DNA of 64,000 bases from an uncultured Opitutaceae bacterium. GTDB lineage: Bacteria > Verrucomicrobiota > Verrucomicrobiia > Opitutales > Opitutaceae. The translations under genes and the position numbers were made by a program. Each line of letters opens with the position of its first letter. Positions within the stretch are counted from its first letter, which is position 1. Positions 14,639 through 25,643 of this stretch are shown here, in pieces. Location of the stretch: contig CALFNN010000092.1 of NCBI GenBank assembly GCA_937902925.1, positions 1-64,000 of the forward strand. Direction: 5' to 3'. The notes under the pieces are model-generated. The model did no database searches. It saw only the letters and a list, made by a program, of their open reading frames with translations, and was not told where the DNA came from.

Positions 14639-16393
14639 TCAGGCGCTCGTCGTCAGGCTGCGGCCGTGGATCGCGAAACCGTAGGCGTAGTCGCCGATTT
14701 TTTTCTCCGGCAGCGAAACGGTGAGACCCGCGGCGTCGCGGGTGAATTTCAGCGGTGCATCGAGGCCGAGCAGTTCGATCCGCTCGACGGCACCGGGCGC
14801 GTGAGGCGAACCCTCGGCCAGCGCCGTGAGGGTGAGTTTGCCGTCGTCCGGCCAGCCCATCGCAAAGGCATAGAGCGTCTCGCCCTTTTGCACGTAGCGG
14901 AAATCCTGCGGCGTATAGGGACGCACGTCGCGCGCGCCACCGAACTGGCCACGGGGCTGGGCGACCGTGGACGGTCCCTCGCCATAGGTTTTCCAGGGTC
15001 GCGTGCCGAAGATGCCCTCGCCATTGCGGTCCATCCACACCGTGAGGTTGGCGAGGAACTTGAGTTCGTCCGAGTCGGGCATGCCGTGGCCGGGCAGCGG
15101 AACGCTCAGTTGGAGATTGCCGTTCTTGCTGACGATATCGACGAGCATCTGGGCCACCTGCGACGCCGTCTTGTATTTGTGCTGCTCGAAAATGCTCTTC
15201 TGGTAGTGCCACGAGCCGATGCAGGTGTCCGTCTGCCACGGCCGGGATTCGCCGCCATTTGTGACCCCGCGCTCGACGTCGAGGAGCAAGGCGCCGCGCT
15301 GTTCGGCGTTGAGCCCCTTGGTCGCAAGCACGACGTCGAGTTTGCCGTTCCGCGCGACGCTGGTGTTGTAAAGATAGGCCGCGATGCGAAGGCCGATGTC
15401 GGTGGAGGGATAAATGGGCAGGACGGTGTCATCGAAATAAAGCAGGTCGGGGTGATGCTGGTCGATGAGGTCGATGACGCGGTTGAAAAACTTTTCCGTG
15501 AAGGCCCTGGCCAGCGGCGGGCTGCCGGTTTGCGCCCACGGGTAATGGCCCAGCGGGTGGTATTGCGCGTAAAGGTCCTGCGGATCGAGGCCCTCCCACC
15601 AGCGGCCTTTGCCATCGGACTTGGCGAGGAGTCCGTCGTAGTGCACTCCGGCCAGCGGCCCAGTGATGTCTGCTTTCTGGGCGTCCTGATACCAGCTCCA
15701 CGCACGGTCGCCATGGCAGGTCAGCGACAGGCGCAGGCCGGCGGCGCGGGTGGCTTTCGCCCAGCCGCCGATGATGTCCTTCCGCGGGCCGATGGCGACG
15801 GCGTTCCACGGCTGATACTTCGAGTCCCACATGTCGAAGTTGTCGTGGTGGTTCGCCATGGCCGCGAAATACTTCGCGCCCGCGCGCTTGTAGAGTCCGA
15901 CGAGATGCTCGGGGTCCCACTGCTCGGCCTTCCATTCGTGGATCACTTCCTTGAAGCCGAACTTCGACGGGTGGCCGTAGTGTTCGACGTGGAATTTGTA
16001 GATCGCGTTGGCAGGTTGATACATTTTCTGCGCATACCAGTCGCCCATCTCGGGCTGGCATTGCGGTCCCCAATGCGCCCAGATGCCAAATTTTGCATCG
16101 CGGAACCAGTCGGGCACCTGAAAGCCAGCGGAGAGCGACTCCCACGTTGGTTGAAACGGGCCCGCTGCGACGCCGAACCCCGGCGGAGCCTCGATCGGCG
16201 TCGGTGCGGGCGGGTAGGTGATCTCAGCCGTTGCAGACGCGGCCGTCGTGGTCGGCGTGGCTCCGGCGGCAGCAGCGTTGGGATCGTCCGCGGCGCGAAG
16301 TCCGGCGGGCAGCAAGCGGGCGGCGGAGGCCGCGCCCGCGGCCAGCGCAGAGGCTCTGATAAAATCACGACGGGTTAACGGAGATGACTTCAT
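14639..16393 (-). CDS. GH29 alpha-L-fucosidase, Tat-exported
   Basis: A 584-residue protein with a twin-arginine signal (TRRDFIRAS, residues 7-15) and an Ala/Thr/Pro-rich spacer to about residue 70. The catalytic domain begins with WFRDAKFGIWAHWGP (residues 96-110), the GH29 hallmark, continues with AKYFAAMANHHDNFDMWDS, and carries the likely nucleophile in PDLLYFDD (D321 or D322). GH29 enzymes release terminal alpha-L-fucose. A C-terminal beta-sandwich follows from about residue 480. It is the last gene of a minus-strand run with GH28 and GH43, so fucose on pectin or xyloglucan side chains is a likely target. The stop lies 17 bases from the tRNA fragment, at the island edge. Confidence 0.88.
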   Translation of the reverse strand: MKSSPLTRRDFIRASALAAGAASAARLLPAGLRAADDPNAAAAGATPTTTAASATAEITYPPAPTPIEAPPGFGVAAGPFQPTWESLSAGFQVPDWFRDAKFGIWAHWGPQCQPEMGDWYAQKMYQPANAIYKFHVEHYGHPSKFGFKEVIHEWKAEQWDPEHLVGLYKRAGAKYFAAMANHHDNFDMWDSKYQPWNAVAIGPRKDIIGGWAKATRAAGLRLSLTCHGDRAWSWYQDAQKADITGPLAGVHYDGLLAKSDGKGRWWEGLDPQDLYAQYHPLGHYPWAQTGSPPLARAFTEKFFNRVIDLIDQHHPDLLYFDDTVLPIYPSTDIGLRIAAYLYNTSVARNGKLDVVLATKGLNAEQRGALLLDVERGVTNGGESRPWQTDTCIGSWHYQKSIFEQHKYKTASQVAQMLVDIVSKNGNLQLSVPLPGHGMPDSDELKFLANLTVWMDRNGEGIFGTRPWKTYGEGPSTVAQPRGQFGGARDVRPYTPQDFRYVQKGETLYAFAMGWPDDGKLTLTALAEGSPHAPGAVERIELLGLDAPLKFTRDAAGLTVSLPEKKIGDYAYGFAIHGRSLTTSA

Positions 16394-16529
16394 GGGGTAA
16401 GGGTGCGGCGAGAGTTACGCTGCCGGGAGGATCCGCACAAGCCGGACTCTCGGGCGGAGTCACGTTGGCCTCGAATTTTTCGTCGAACAGTCCGGCTGGG
16501 GAAGGCGCGCGCTGATGTTGCGAGTCGAA

Positions 16530-17942
16530 TCACGGCGCCGTGTCTGGTCCGGGCGCGTCGGTGATCTTTGGGTCGCTGACGTCGATGAATCCCACGGCCG
16601 GCCGCGCGTCCGGCGCCTTCGTGGTGATCGAGACGCTGCGCAGAGTCAGTCCCTTGACGTGCCGCGCATACAGGCCGAACGACGGCACCGTCCCGCCAAA
16701 ACGGCTGTATTCCGGCCAGCCGGCCCGCAGGACTTCCGGCGTGAATTCGGCCAGCACGTTTCCGGCATCCTGCTTCGTGCCGCCACCGGGAAAGATCGCG
16801 CGGATGTCGCTGAAGGCGATGTCTTCGACCGGATGACCCGGCATGCCCGTGATCTGGAACCCACATGTGACCGCGGCGGGACCGGTGATGTCGGCGTCGT
16901 CGACGACGATGTTGCTAAACTGCAGGCCGCTGACGCGCTTCATCGGCGGCAATTCGCGCGGAGCGTCGACCCACGCGTTCTTCTGGCAGAACGTGAGGAA
17001 GACGGGGCGCGGGACGTTTTTCATGACGAGATTGCTGAAAACCATGTTCTTCATCTCGGCGCCCTCGTTCATCTGGATCTTGAGGCCGGAGTCGTTGTGG
17101 TCGCGGAACGAGCAGTTGCTCACGGCAACGTTCTCGAAATCGCCGCGCGAGAGCAGGCCGATGCGAACGCCGGCCCAACGGCTGGAAAAGGAACAGTTGG
17201 TGATGAGGACGTCGCGACAGGGTTTTTCGGGCAGGGACGTTTGGAGGCAGATCGAGTCGTCGCTCGTGTCGAAGGTGGAGTTGCTCACGCGCACTTTGGT
17301 GCAGCCGTCGAAGTCGAGGCCGTCGCCGTTGATGTTGGCGCGGCTGAAGATCGTGATGCCGTCGATGGCGATGTCGGAGCAGTAGCGCCATTCCGTCGTC
17401 CATGAAGCCGGGGCCTGCAGCGTGATGTCGCGCACGCGAACACCCGAACAGCCGATGAACCGGATCAGCTTCGGGCGGTTTTTCTGCGGGTCTCCCTTCT
17501 CGGGAAATGCCTTGCCCTGTCCGTCGATCGTGCCGTGACCCTCGATGGCGATGTTTTCGGCGTCCCGGGCGAAGATCAGGCAGCGATCCATATGCGGCTC
17601 GCCGCGATACATGGTGCGATCGGTGTCGGTCGCGTAGTCGGCGATCCGCGGGCTGCCAAGAAGGGCCGCGCCGGCATCGATGTTGAGGCGGACATTGCTC
17701 CGGAGGTAAATCGTGCCCGTGACGTAGCGGCCGCCGGCGACCAGCACGGTCCCGCCGCCGGCCGCGCTGCACTGATCGATCGCAGCCTGCAGCGGCCGGG
17801 TTTCAACCGTCTGGCCGTCGCCGCCCGCGCCGAAGGAGCGGATATCGTAAACCGCGGGGACGGCGGGTGCGACGGGCGCGCCGAGTCCTGCCGAGACGGC
17901 GGCGATGAGCGGCATGGCAAATCCGAGGAGGCGCAATTTCAT
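16530..17942 (-). CDS. GH28 polygalacturonase-like glycosidase, secreted
   Basis: A 470-residue protein with a signal peptide (about residues 1-22, ending SAGLGA). The start of the right-handed beta-helix reads VYDIRSFGAGGDGQTVETRP, diagnostic of GH28. Catalytic Asp candidates are D207 (NGDGLDF) and D228-D229 (DTSDDSICLQT). The usual GHG motif is replaced by RWAGVRIG, so it may act on rhamnogalacturonan or as an exo-enzyme rather than as a plain endo-polygalacturonase. The start overlaps the stop of the GH43 gene by four bases (ATGA), so these two are coupled. 136 bases separate it from the fucosidase gene. Confidence 0.87.
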   Translation of the reverse strand: MKLRLLGFAMPLIAAVSAGLGAPVAPAVPAVYDIRSFGAGGDGQTVETRPLQAAIDQCSAAGGGTVLVAGGRYVTGTIYLRSNVRLNIDAGAALLGSPRIADYATDTDRTMYRGEPHMDRCLIFARDAENIAIEGHGTIDGQGKAFPEKGDPQKNRPKLIRFIGCSGVRVRDITLQAPASWTTEWRYCSDIAIDGITIFSRANINGDGLDFDGCTKVRVSNSTFDTSDDSICLQTSLPEKPCRDVLITNCSFSSRWAGVRIGLLSRGDFENVAVSNCSFRDHNDSGLKIQMNEGAEMKNMVFSNLVMKNVPRPVFLTFCQKNAWVDAPRELPPMKRVSGLQFSNIVVDDADITGPAAVTCGFQITGMPGHPVEDIAFSDIRAIFPGGGTKQDAGNVLAEFTPEVLRAGWPEYSRFGGTVPSFGLYARHVKGLTLRSVSITTKAPDARPAVGFIDVSDPKITDAPGPDTAP

Positions 17943-19252
17943 GGTGACGATTTTGAAGAGGACTCACCGACCAACGGGCCTGCCGCGGTGGCTGCGTGCC
18001 GCCAGTGGGTCGGGACGCCATCGCGCAACGCGAAGGCGGGTTGCTCGTCGGCGACGACGATCGTGTCATCCGCGGCGAAATCGATCCGCACAAGCGCGGG
18101 CTTCTCGCGAAAGGGCGACGCCTCGTCGTTGCCGAAATACGTGCAATACCAGTGGCCGGAGCCGTCCTGAAAATAGTTCCCGCCGCCGCCGCACGGCACG
18201 GCCTCGTGCCACTGGCGATAGGGGCCGTAGATGTTGTCGGCGATCATGACCGCACTGCTGTAGCGACCGTTCCGCCCCGTCGCGCGGTCGATGCCACCGA
18301 TGAAGATCGCGCCGCCGAGATAATATTTGCCGTGGCGCTTGAAGAGCGACGCGCCCTCGAGTGCCGCGCTCTGGCCCTTGCCCAGCGCCTTCGCCTTGGC
18401 GAGGCTCGCGGGATCGATGGTCACCTCGTGCCCGGCATCGGCGAAGCCGCTCATGTCGTCCTTCATGCGATAAATCGTCGTGCCGCGGCCCCAGGTGAAA
18501 TACACCGCGCCGTCGTCGTCCTCGAACAGCGTGGCATCGATGCCGCCGGTCAGCCACGCGTCGGTCGTCGTCGGATTGGCGTAAGGACCTTCCGCCTTGC
18601 CGCTCGTGCTCCGCAAGATGCCGGTGCCGCCGTTCGGCCCGCCGCTCATGCAATAGGTCAGGTAGTAGTTGCCTTTGATGTAATGGATTTCGGGTGCCCA
18701 GACGTAGCGGCATTGTTTCTGCCACGTGCCGTCGCGGTCGATGTTCCAGATGACGCCGCGGTATTCCCAGCCGTGGAGATTCTGCGAGCGCCAGAGTTCG
18801 ACGCCGTCGTTTCGATCCCAGATGTTGTCGCCGGTCGAGCCAGTCAGGTAGAACCAGCCGTCGCCGCCCCGACGGATGATGGTGTCGCGAAGATGCAGCT
18901 CGAGCAGCGGCTTGATCGGCGGAAGCAGGCCGAGATCGATCACCGTATCGCTCGACGTTTCCTTCGCGTCCCAATCGAGCTGCCAGCCCGGTTTCGGATG
19001 CGGGCCCTTGTAACGCACGCCCTCGCGTCCGCTGCGCCAGCCACCCAGCCCTGGGCCGTGCACCGGTTCGCCCGGACCGCTGAAGCCGGAGTAAACGGCC
19101 GCCGGCGAGGTGAACGGCGGGGCGTCGCGGCCCGCCGGCGCGGGACTGGAGGCGGCATGGACTTCCGTCGACAAGGTGAGAGCGAACAGGACGAGAGTGA
19201 CGATGTTCGATCCGAAGCGAGCCGACGACGACATGCGCGATGATTTCCCCAT
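17939..19252 (-). CDS. GH43-type glycosidase (five-bladed beta-propeller), secreted
   Basis: From the ATG at 19252 the protein has 437 residues; an ATG at 19234 is an alternative. A hydrophobic signal (NIVTLVLFALTLSTEVHA) precedes an S/P-rich spacer. Blades of the GH43 propeller are seen as LRDTIIRRGGDGWFYLTGST, YVWAPEIHYIKGNYYLTYCM, GGIDATLFEDDDGAVYFTWG and AALEGASLFKRHGKYYLGGA. These include the 'DPxI' replacement near the start and the general-acid Glu in LEGASLFK. GH43 enzymes remove arabinose or xylose or galactose from plant cell walls. It is first in the operon with GH28 (four-base overlap). Exact substrate is not readable. Confidence 0.82.
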   Translation of the reverse strand: MGKSSRMSSSARFGSNIVTLVLFALTLSTEVHAASSPAPAGRDAPPFTSPAAVYSGFSGPGEPVHGPGLGGWRSGREGVRYKGPHPKPGWQLDWDAKETSSDTVIDLGLLPPIKPLLELHLRDTIIRRGGDGWFYLTGSTGDNIWDRNDGVELWRSQNLHGWEYRGVIWNIDRDGTWQKQCRYVWAPEIHYIKGNYYLTYCMSGGPNGGTGILRSTSGKAEGPYANPTTTDAWLTGGIDATLFEDDDGAVYFTWGRGTTIYRMKDDMSGFADAGHEVTIDPASLAKAKALGKGQSAALEGASLFKRHGKYYLGGAIFIGGIDRATGRNGRYSSAVMIADNIYGPYRQWHEAVPCGGGGNYFQDGSGHWYCTYFGNDEASPFREKPALVRIDFAADDTIVVADEQPAFALRDGVPTHWRHAATAAGPLVGESSSKSSP

Positions 19253-19344
19253 GAGGCGCGGGCGCGCAAGACATCTGCCACGGCCGGGCCGAACGACGTT
19301 GCGCTGTGGCGCGGTTTCCACTCCGGTGCGGTGGTCGTTTTGCC

Positions 19345-20355
19345 ATGCGCGCCTTCGTCCCGATCGCTTGTCTCGGTTTCGCCTTGGGTGGCTGCGCCCG
19401 GGTTGACCCCGCCCACACGCCGATCGCGGCCGGCGACGAGGTGACACTGGCGGAATGGCAGCGGACGGTCGCGAGCCAGTTACCGGCGGCCCAGCAGCAG
19501 GAATTCGCGGACGCGTTGCAGGAAATCCGGTTTCGCATCTCGGCGCGGCAGGAAGCGACCGGTCACGACGCGATCCAGGCCGCGTTGTGCAAGCACGTCG
19601 ACGGGCGCACGGTGAACGAAGTGGTGTTGCTCGCCGCCGACTTGAAGTTGCAGCGACTCGAGTCCGAGCAGAGCGAATTGCAGCAGGCGGTGAACACCAA
19701 CGCCCATCTCCTCACGCGACCGGGCGATCAGGCCGGCGCGGACTACCTCGAGCGAATTCGCGCCCGGCAGCAGCAACGCCTGGACGGGATTGCGGCCGAG
19801 ATCGAGCGGGCGAAGGCCAGCATCGCGGCGCACGGCGGAACGGAGCGGCCGCATCCGGAGACCGCGACCGCCGCCGCGCCGTTGGAAAAAATTTCTCGGG
19901 AGGACGCGCTGAAGCAAATGGCCGTCATGCTGCAGGAGCGCCGCGATGGCGGCACGCTCAAGTATGGCGCGTGGCCGGTGAGGTTCGACCGGGATGGTTC
20001 GCAACTGGACGGGGCCGAACGCCGGAGTTTCCTTGCCCGGAAGGCGGCGCTGGAGCCGGCGGGGAAGATCGCCATCGCCGTCCGGATCAAGGGTCATTGG
20101 CTGACATTCGAGGGACTCAACCAGGCGCCGGAGTTGCCGAAGTTCGCGCTGGCGAGCTTGACGGCGGAAGATCGGAAAAAATTCGAGGTGGACTGGGTCA
20201 ACGTCGAGGCGGAGTTATGGGCGCGAAAGGCGGCCGTGGATCTCGAAGGTGTAAACCCGGGCGGGCCGGTCCTGCCGGCGGGAGGCGGAGTGCTTCCGAG
20301 CGCTCCGGCGCTCGATATCGGGCGAGGGCCACCGGTGCCTCCAACCTCGCGGTGA
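19345..20355 (+). CDS. Lipoprotein of unknown function with a long helical region
   Basis: A 336-residue protein starting at the ATG at 19345, followed by a lipoprotein signal (MRAFVPIACLGFALGGCARV) with lipobox LGGC. Residues ~110-185 are Gln/Glu/Arg/Ala-rich and probably coiled coil (LQRLESEQSELQQAVN, YLERIRARQQQRLDGIAAEI). A C-terminal Gly/Pro-rich tail follows. It diverges from the GH43 gene; the two starts are ~90 bases apart. No family recognised; a cell-envelope role is likely from the lipid anchor. Confidence 0.7.
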   Translation: MRAFVPIACLGFALGGCARVDPAHTPIAAGDEVTLAEWQRTVASQLPAAQQQEFADALQEIRFRISARQEATGHDAIQAALCKHVDGRTVNEVVLLAADLKLQRLESEQSELQQAVNTNAHLLTRPGDQAGADYLERIRARQQQRLDGIAAEIERAKASIAAHGGTERPHPETATAAAPLEKISREDALKQMAVMLQERRDGGTLKYGAWPVRFDRDGSQLDGAERRSFLARKAALEPAGKIAIAVRIKGHWLTFEGLNQAPELPKFALASLTAEDRKKFEVDWVNVEAELWARKAAVDLEGVNPGGPVLPAGGGVLPSAPALDIGRGPPVPPTSR

Positions 20356-20451
20356 ACTCCGAGTGACCTACGGTGCAGCCCGGCCGCGCTTGCGCGATCT
20401 GCCTCAAATGACGGTGCCGGCCGGCCTACTACGTCCAAACCTTCCACCGAC

Positions 20452-21693
20452 ATGAAAGGCTTCATCTCGCTGAGATTTATTCCGCTGGTTGTGCTTTGCA
20501 CCGCGACCGCCTGGTGCGCGCCGACCGCGATCTACCAGCCGAATTATCGGCCGCTATCGAGCGGCTCCTGGGTCCAGGACAAGAATTTCTATGTTCTCAC
20601 CCTGCTGGAGCAGATCCCGGCGTGCCGCTCCGCGCTGGTTGGCAATCCCGCATTGGAGGCAATCCGTCAGGCGAAAACCAGGGATGAAACGACGATCGAT
20701 TTCGCGGCGATCGTTGCAGGCATCGGGTTCACCGACCAGGAAATCGAATTCGCCCGCTCGGCCCTGATCCAACGATTCCCGCGGAGCCCGGCACTGCAGG
20801 CCTTGGTCGAAGACCACCTGCGCCCGAGCGGCCGCTACAGCCAATCGGCGAACAAGACCGACGCCGAATTGCTCGGCGAGGCCTGGGTGGAGTCCGCCCG
20901 AGGCATCAACCGGGTGATCCGCCAGTTCGTCCTGGGGAAATCCGACAACAAGATCGACTCGTCGAGCTATGATCCGAGCACGCCGGGTTACCAGAAGATG
21001 ATCCTCGCCGCGATTGGCGCCTCAACCAAGGCGGCAAGGACCACGAAGGATGCGTTGTTCTTTGAACCTTCGCTGGATTTCGCTCTCCGCGTGCTGGCGA
21101 TCAACCGTCGCGACGAACCAGCCCGCCATGAGCCGCTCGCGGAGGGCGAAAATCGCGCGGCCATGGAGGCGGCCCGACACATCGATTGGACCGGGTTCAA
21201 ATACGCCTCGCTCCTCGTCCACGGTATCGGGCCCGACGAACCCGGCATCGCGATTTCCAACGGCAGCCACGAAAACTGTGCGACGGCGGCCGGGTTCTAC
21301 CACGCGGGGCTGGCGCCGGTGATCATCGTCTCGGGCGGCTATGTTCATCCCAAGCAAACGATCTTCTGCGAGGCGATTGAAATGAAGAAGGAACTGGTGC
21401 TGGTCTACGGCATCCCGGAATCCGCGATCCTGATCGAGCCGCAGGCGCGGCATACCACAACCAACATTCGCAACGGCGTTCGTCTGCTGCTTGCGGCCGG
21501 CGCTCCGCTGGCCAAGCCCAGCCTTTCCGTCGCGCAGAAACAACACATGGATCATATCGTCGCCGCCGAATTCCAGAAATACTGCCGCGAACATTTCGGG
21601 GTTCGATTCGGCCCGAGAACGAGTGACCATACCATCGAGTTCCTCCCCGCGACCGAGTGCATGCAAACCGGGGAAGATCCGCTCGATCCGTGA
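20452..21693 (+). CDS. YdcF/SanA-like (DUF218) exported protein
   Basis: A 413-residue protein with a signal peptide (residues 1-23, ending TATAWCA). The C-terminal half carries the DUF218 fold: YASLLVHGIGP, then VIIVSGGYVHPKQTIFCEAI, then YGIPESAILIEPQARHTTTN, the conserved 'SGG...E...ARHTxxN' pattern. DUF218 proteins (ElyC, SanA, YdcF) act in envelope integrity or lipid-carrier metabolism; the precise reaction is not established for most. The N-terminal ~200 residues are specific to this protein. It is followed by tRNA-Phe on the other strand. Confidence 0.75.
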   Translation: MKGFISLRFIPLVVLCTATAWCAPTAIYQPNYRPLSSGSWVQDKNFYVLTLLEQIPACRSALVGNPALEAIRQAKTRDETTIDFAAIVAGIGFTDQEIEFARSALIQRFPRSPALQALVEDHLRPSGRYSQSANKTDAELLGEAWVESARGINRVIRQFVLGKSDNKIDSSSYDPSTPGYQKMILAAIGASTKAARTTKDALFFEPSLDFALRVLAINRRDEPARHEPLAEGENRAAMEAARHIDWTGFKYASLLVHGIGPDEPGIAISNGSHENCATAAGFYHAGLAPVIIVSGGYVHPKQTIFCEAIEMKKELVLVYGIPESAILIEPQARHTTTNIRNGVRLLLAAGAPLAKPSLSVAQKQHMDHIVAAEFQKYCREHFGVRFGPRTSDHTIEFLPATECMQTGEDPLDP

Positions 21694-21779
21694 GCCGACG
21701 GGAACCGGATCGGAGAGCCTTCACGTCGCCCAAAAAGAAAACTTCCCGTGCAATTCTTTGCCTGGGAAGTCATTGAAAG

Positions 21780-21855
<76 letters not shown>

Positions 21856-21895
21856 GTCAACGGAACGGCGAACAAAGGGTGGGGCGACGAGCGCG

Positions 21896-24295
<2,400 letters not shown>

Positions 24296-24354
24296 GGTTG
24301 CAGAAAGCGTTTTTTCCCGGAATAAACCAGCTCCGAAACAACTCTGATTTTCGC

Positions 24355-24906
24355 ATGAGCAACGAGGTTTTCACGCAGCTGGTCGACGCGCACTATGCGC
24401 CGCTCTACCGCTTTGCGCTCAGCCTGGCCCGCAACTCGTCGGACGCGGGCGACCTCGTGCAGCAGACTTTCTTCATCTGGGCGACCAAGGGCCAGAGCCT
24501 GCGGGAGGCGGCGAAGGCGAAATCGTGGCTGTTCACGACGCTCTACCGGGAATTTTTGCGCGGCCGCCGGCGCGATGCGCGGGCGACCTCGATCGAGGAC
24601 CTGCCGCCGGGCGAACAGGATATCGCGGCGGAGGACGTGGACCGCGTCGCCCGCCTCGATGCCGCGACGGTGATGACGGCGCTGCAATCGGTGGACGAGG
24701 TGTTCAGGGCGCCGCTGACGCTGTTTTATCTCGAGGATCTTTCTTATCAGGAAATCGCCGAGGCGCTCGACGTGCCGATCGGAACCATCATGTCGCGGTT
24801 GTCGCGCGGCAAGGCGCAGTTGCGGGCGGTGCTCGCGCGGGAGGAGAGCTCGGCGCGGACCAAGGTGGTGTCGTTTCCCATTGCCAAGGGAGGGAGCCAA
24901 TCATGA
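24355..24906 (+). CDS. ECF-type RNA polymerase sigma factor
   Basis: A 183-residue protein starting at the ATG at 24355. Region 2 is seen as LVDAHYAPLYRFALSLARNS with SDAGDLVQQTFFIWATKG (residues ~8-45), and region 4 as LTLFYLEDLSYQEIAEALDV with PIGTIMSRLSRGKAQLR (residues ~123-160). These are the -10 and -35 binding parts of an ECF factor. Its stop overlaps the start of the next gene by four bases, and that gene fits an anti-sigma factor. The signal and regulon are unknown. Confidence 0.9.
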   Translation: MSNEVFTQLVDAHYAPLYRFALSLARNSSDAGDLVQQTFFIWATKGQSLREAAKAKSWLFTTLYREFLRGRRRDARATSIEDLPPGEQDIAAEDVDRVARLDAATVMTALQSVDEVFRAPLTLFYLEDLSYQEIAEALDVPIGTIMSRLSRGKAQLRAVLAREESSARTKVVSFPIAKGGSQS

Positions 24907-25640
24907 CCAACCAGGAGGCGAAATTCATCCTCGGTGTCTACCGGCCGAGCGGCGCGGATGCCGGCAACGCGACGTTTGGCGTCGCGCTGGAGCACGCGAA
25001 GACCGATCCGGCCCTCGGGGCATGGTTCGCCCGGGATCAGGCGCATGCGGCGGCGATCACGGCAAAGCTGCGCGAGATTGCGCCGCCGGCGGGGTTGCGC
25101 GAGGCGATCCTTGCGGGCGGTCGGCTGAGCGCGGTGCCGGAGCAGAATCGCCGGTCGCGCCTGCCGGCGTGGCTCGCGCTGGCCGCGAGCGTGGCGGTGC
25201 TGGCGACGATCGGAATCAAGCTCTGGCCGAACCGGGCCGCGGCGGAGGAGCAGCGGCTGGCGTTGTTCGCGATCGACGACGCGGCGCACGGGCGGCATGG
25301 CGGGCACGGGACCGCGGCGGGCGCGCTGCAATCGATGCTCAGCCTGGCGTCGACGCGGCTCGGCGGCGACCTGCCGGTGGATTTTGCCGCGTTGCAATCG
25401 ACCGGCTGCCGCACGCTGCGGGTCGAGGGCCACGACATGATCGAGGTCTGCTTCGTCCGGGACGGCTCGGAGTATCATCTCTACGTGGTGCAGCGTTCCG
25501 ATTTTCCCGAACTGCCGGCCAAGGACGGGCCCATCTTCACCGACCGGGAGGGGATGACCGTCGCCTCGTGGTCCGACAACCAGCGGCATTACATTGTCGC
25601 GAGCGGCAAGGGCCGCTCCGCGCTCGAGCACCTTTTGTGA
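24903..25640 (+). CDS. Probable membrane anti-sigma factor
   Basis: A 245-residue protein coupled to the sigma gene by an ATGA overlap. The cytoplasmic N-terminal ~85 residues are helical, with no zinc-binding HxxxCxxC motif, so it is not a ZAS-type factor. One membrane helix (LPAWLALAASVAVLATIGIK, residues ~87-106) follows, then a periplasmic domain with His-rich HGRHGGHG near residue 126 and Cys in STGCRTLRV and IEVCFV. The role is inferred from position and topology; the His/Cys content hints at metal or redox sensing. Confidence 0.65.
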   Translation: MTNQEAKFILGVYRPSGADAGNATFGVALEHAKTDPALGAWFARDQAHAAAITAKLREIAPPAGLREAILAGGRLSAVPEQNRRSRLPAWLALAASVAVLATIGIKLWPNRAAAEEQRLALFAIDDAAHGRHGGHGTAAGALQSMLSLASTRLGGDLPVDFAALQSTGCRTLRVEGHDMIEVCFVRDGSEYHLYVVQRSDFPELPAKDGPIFTDREGMTVASWSDNQRHYIVASGKGRSALEHLL

Positions 25641-25643
25641 GCA

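Noticed and set aside
14558-16378. Long plus-strand frame over the fucosidase
   Set aside because: Antisense to a clear GH29 protein with an intact catalytic domain; no recognisable motif.
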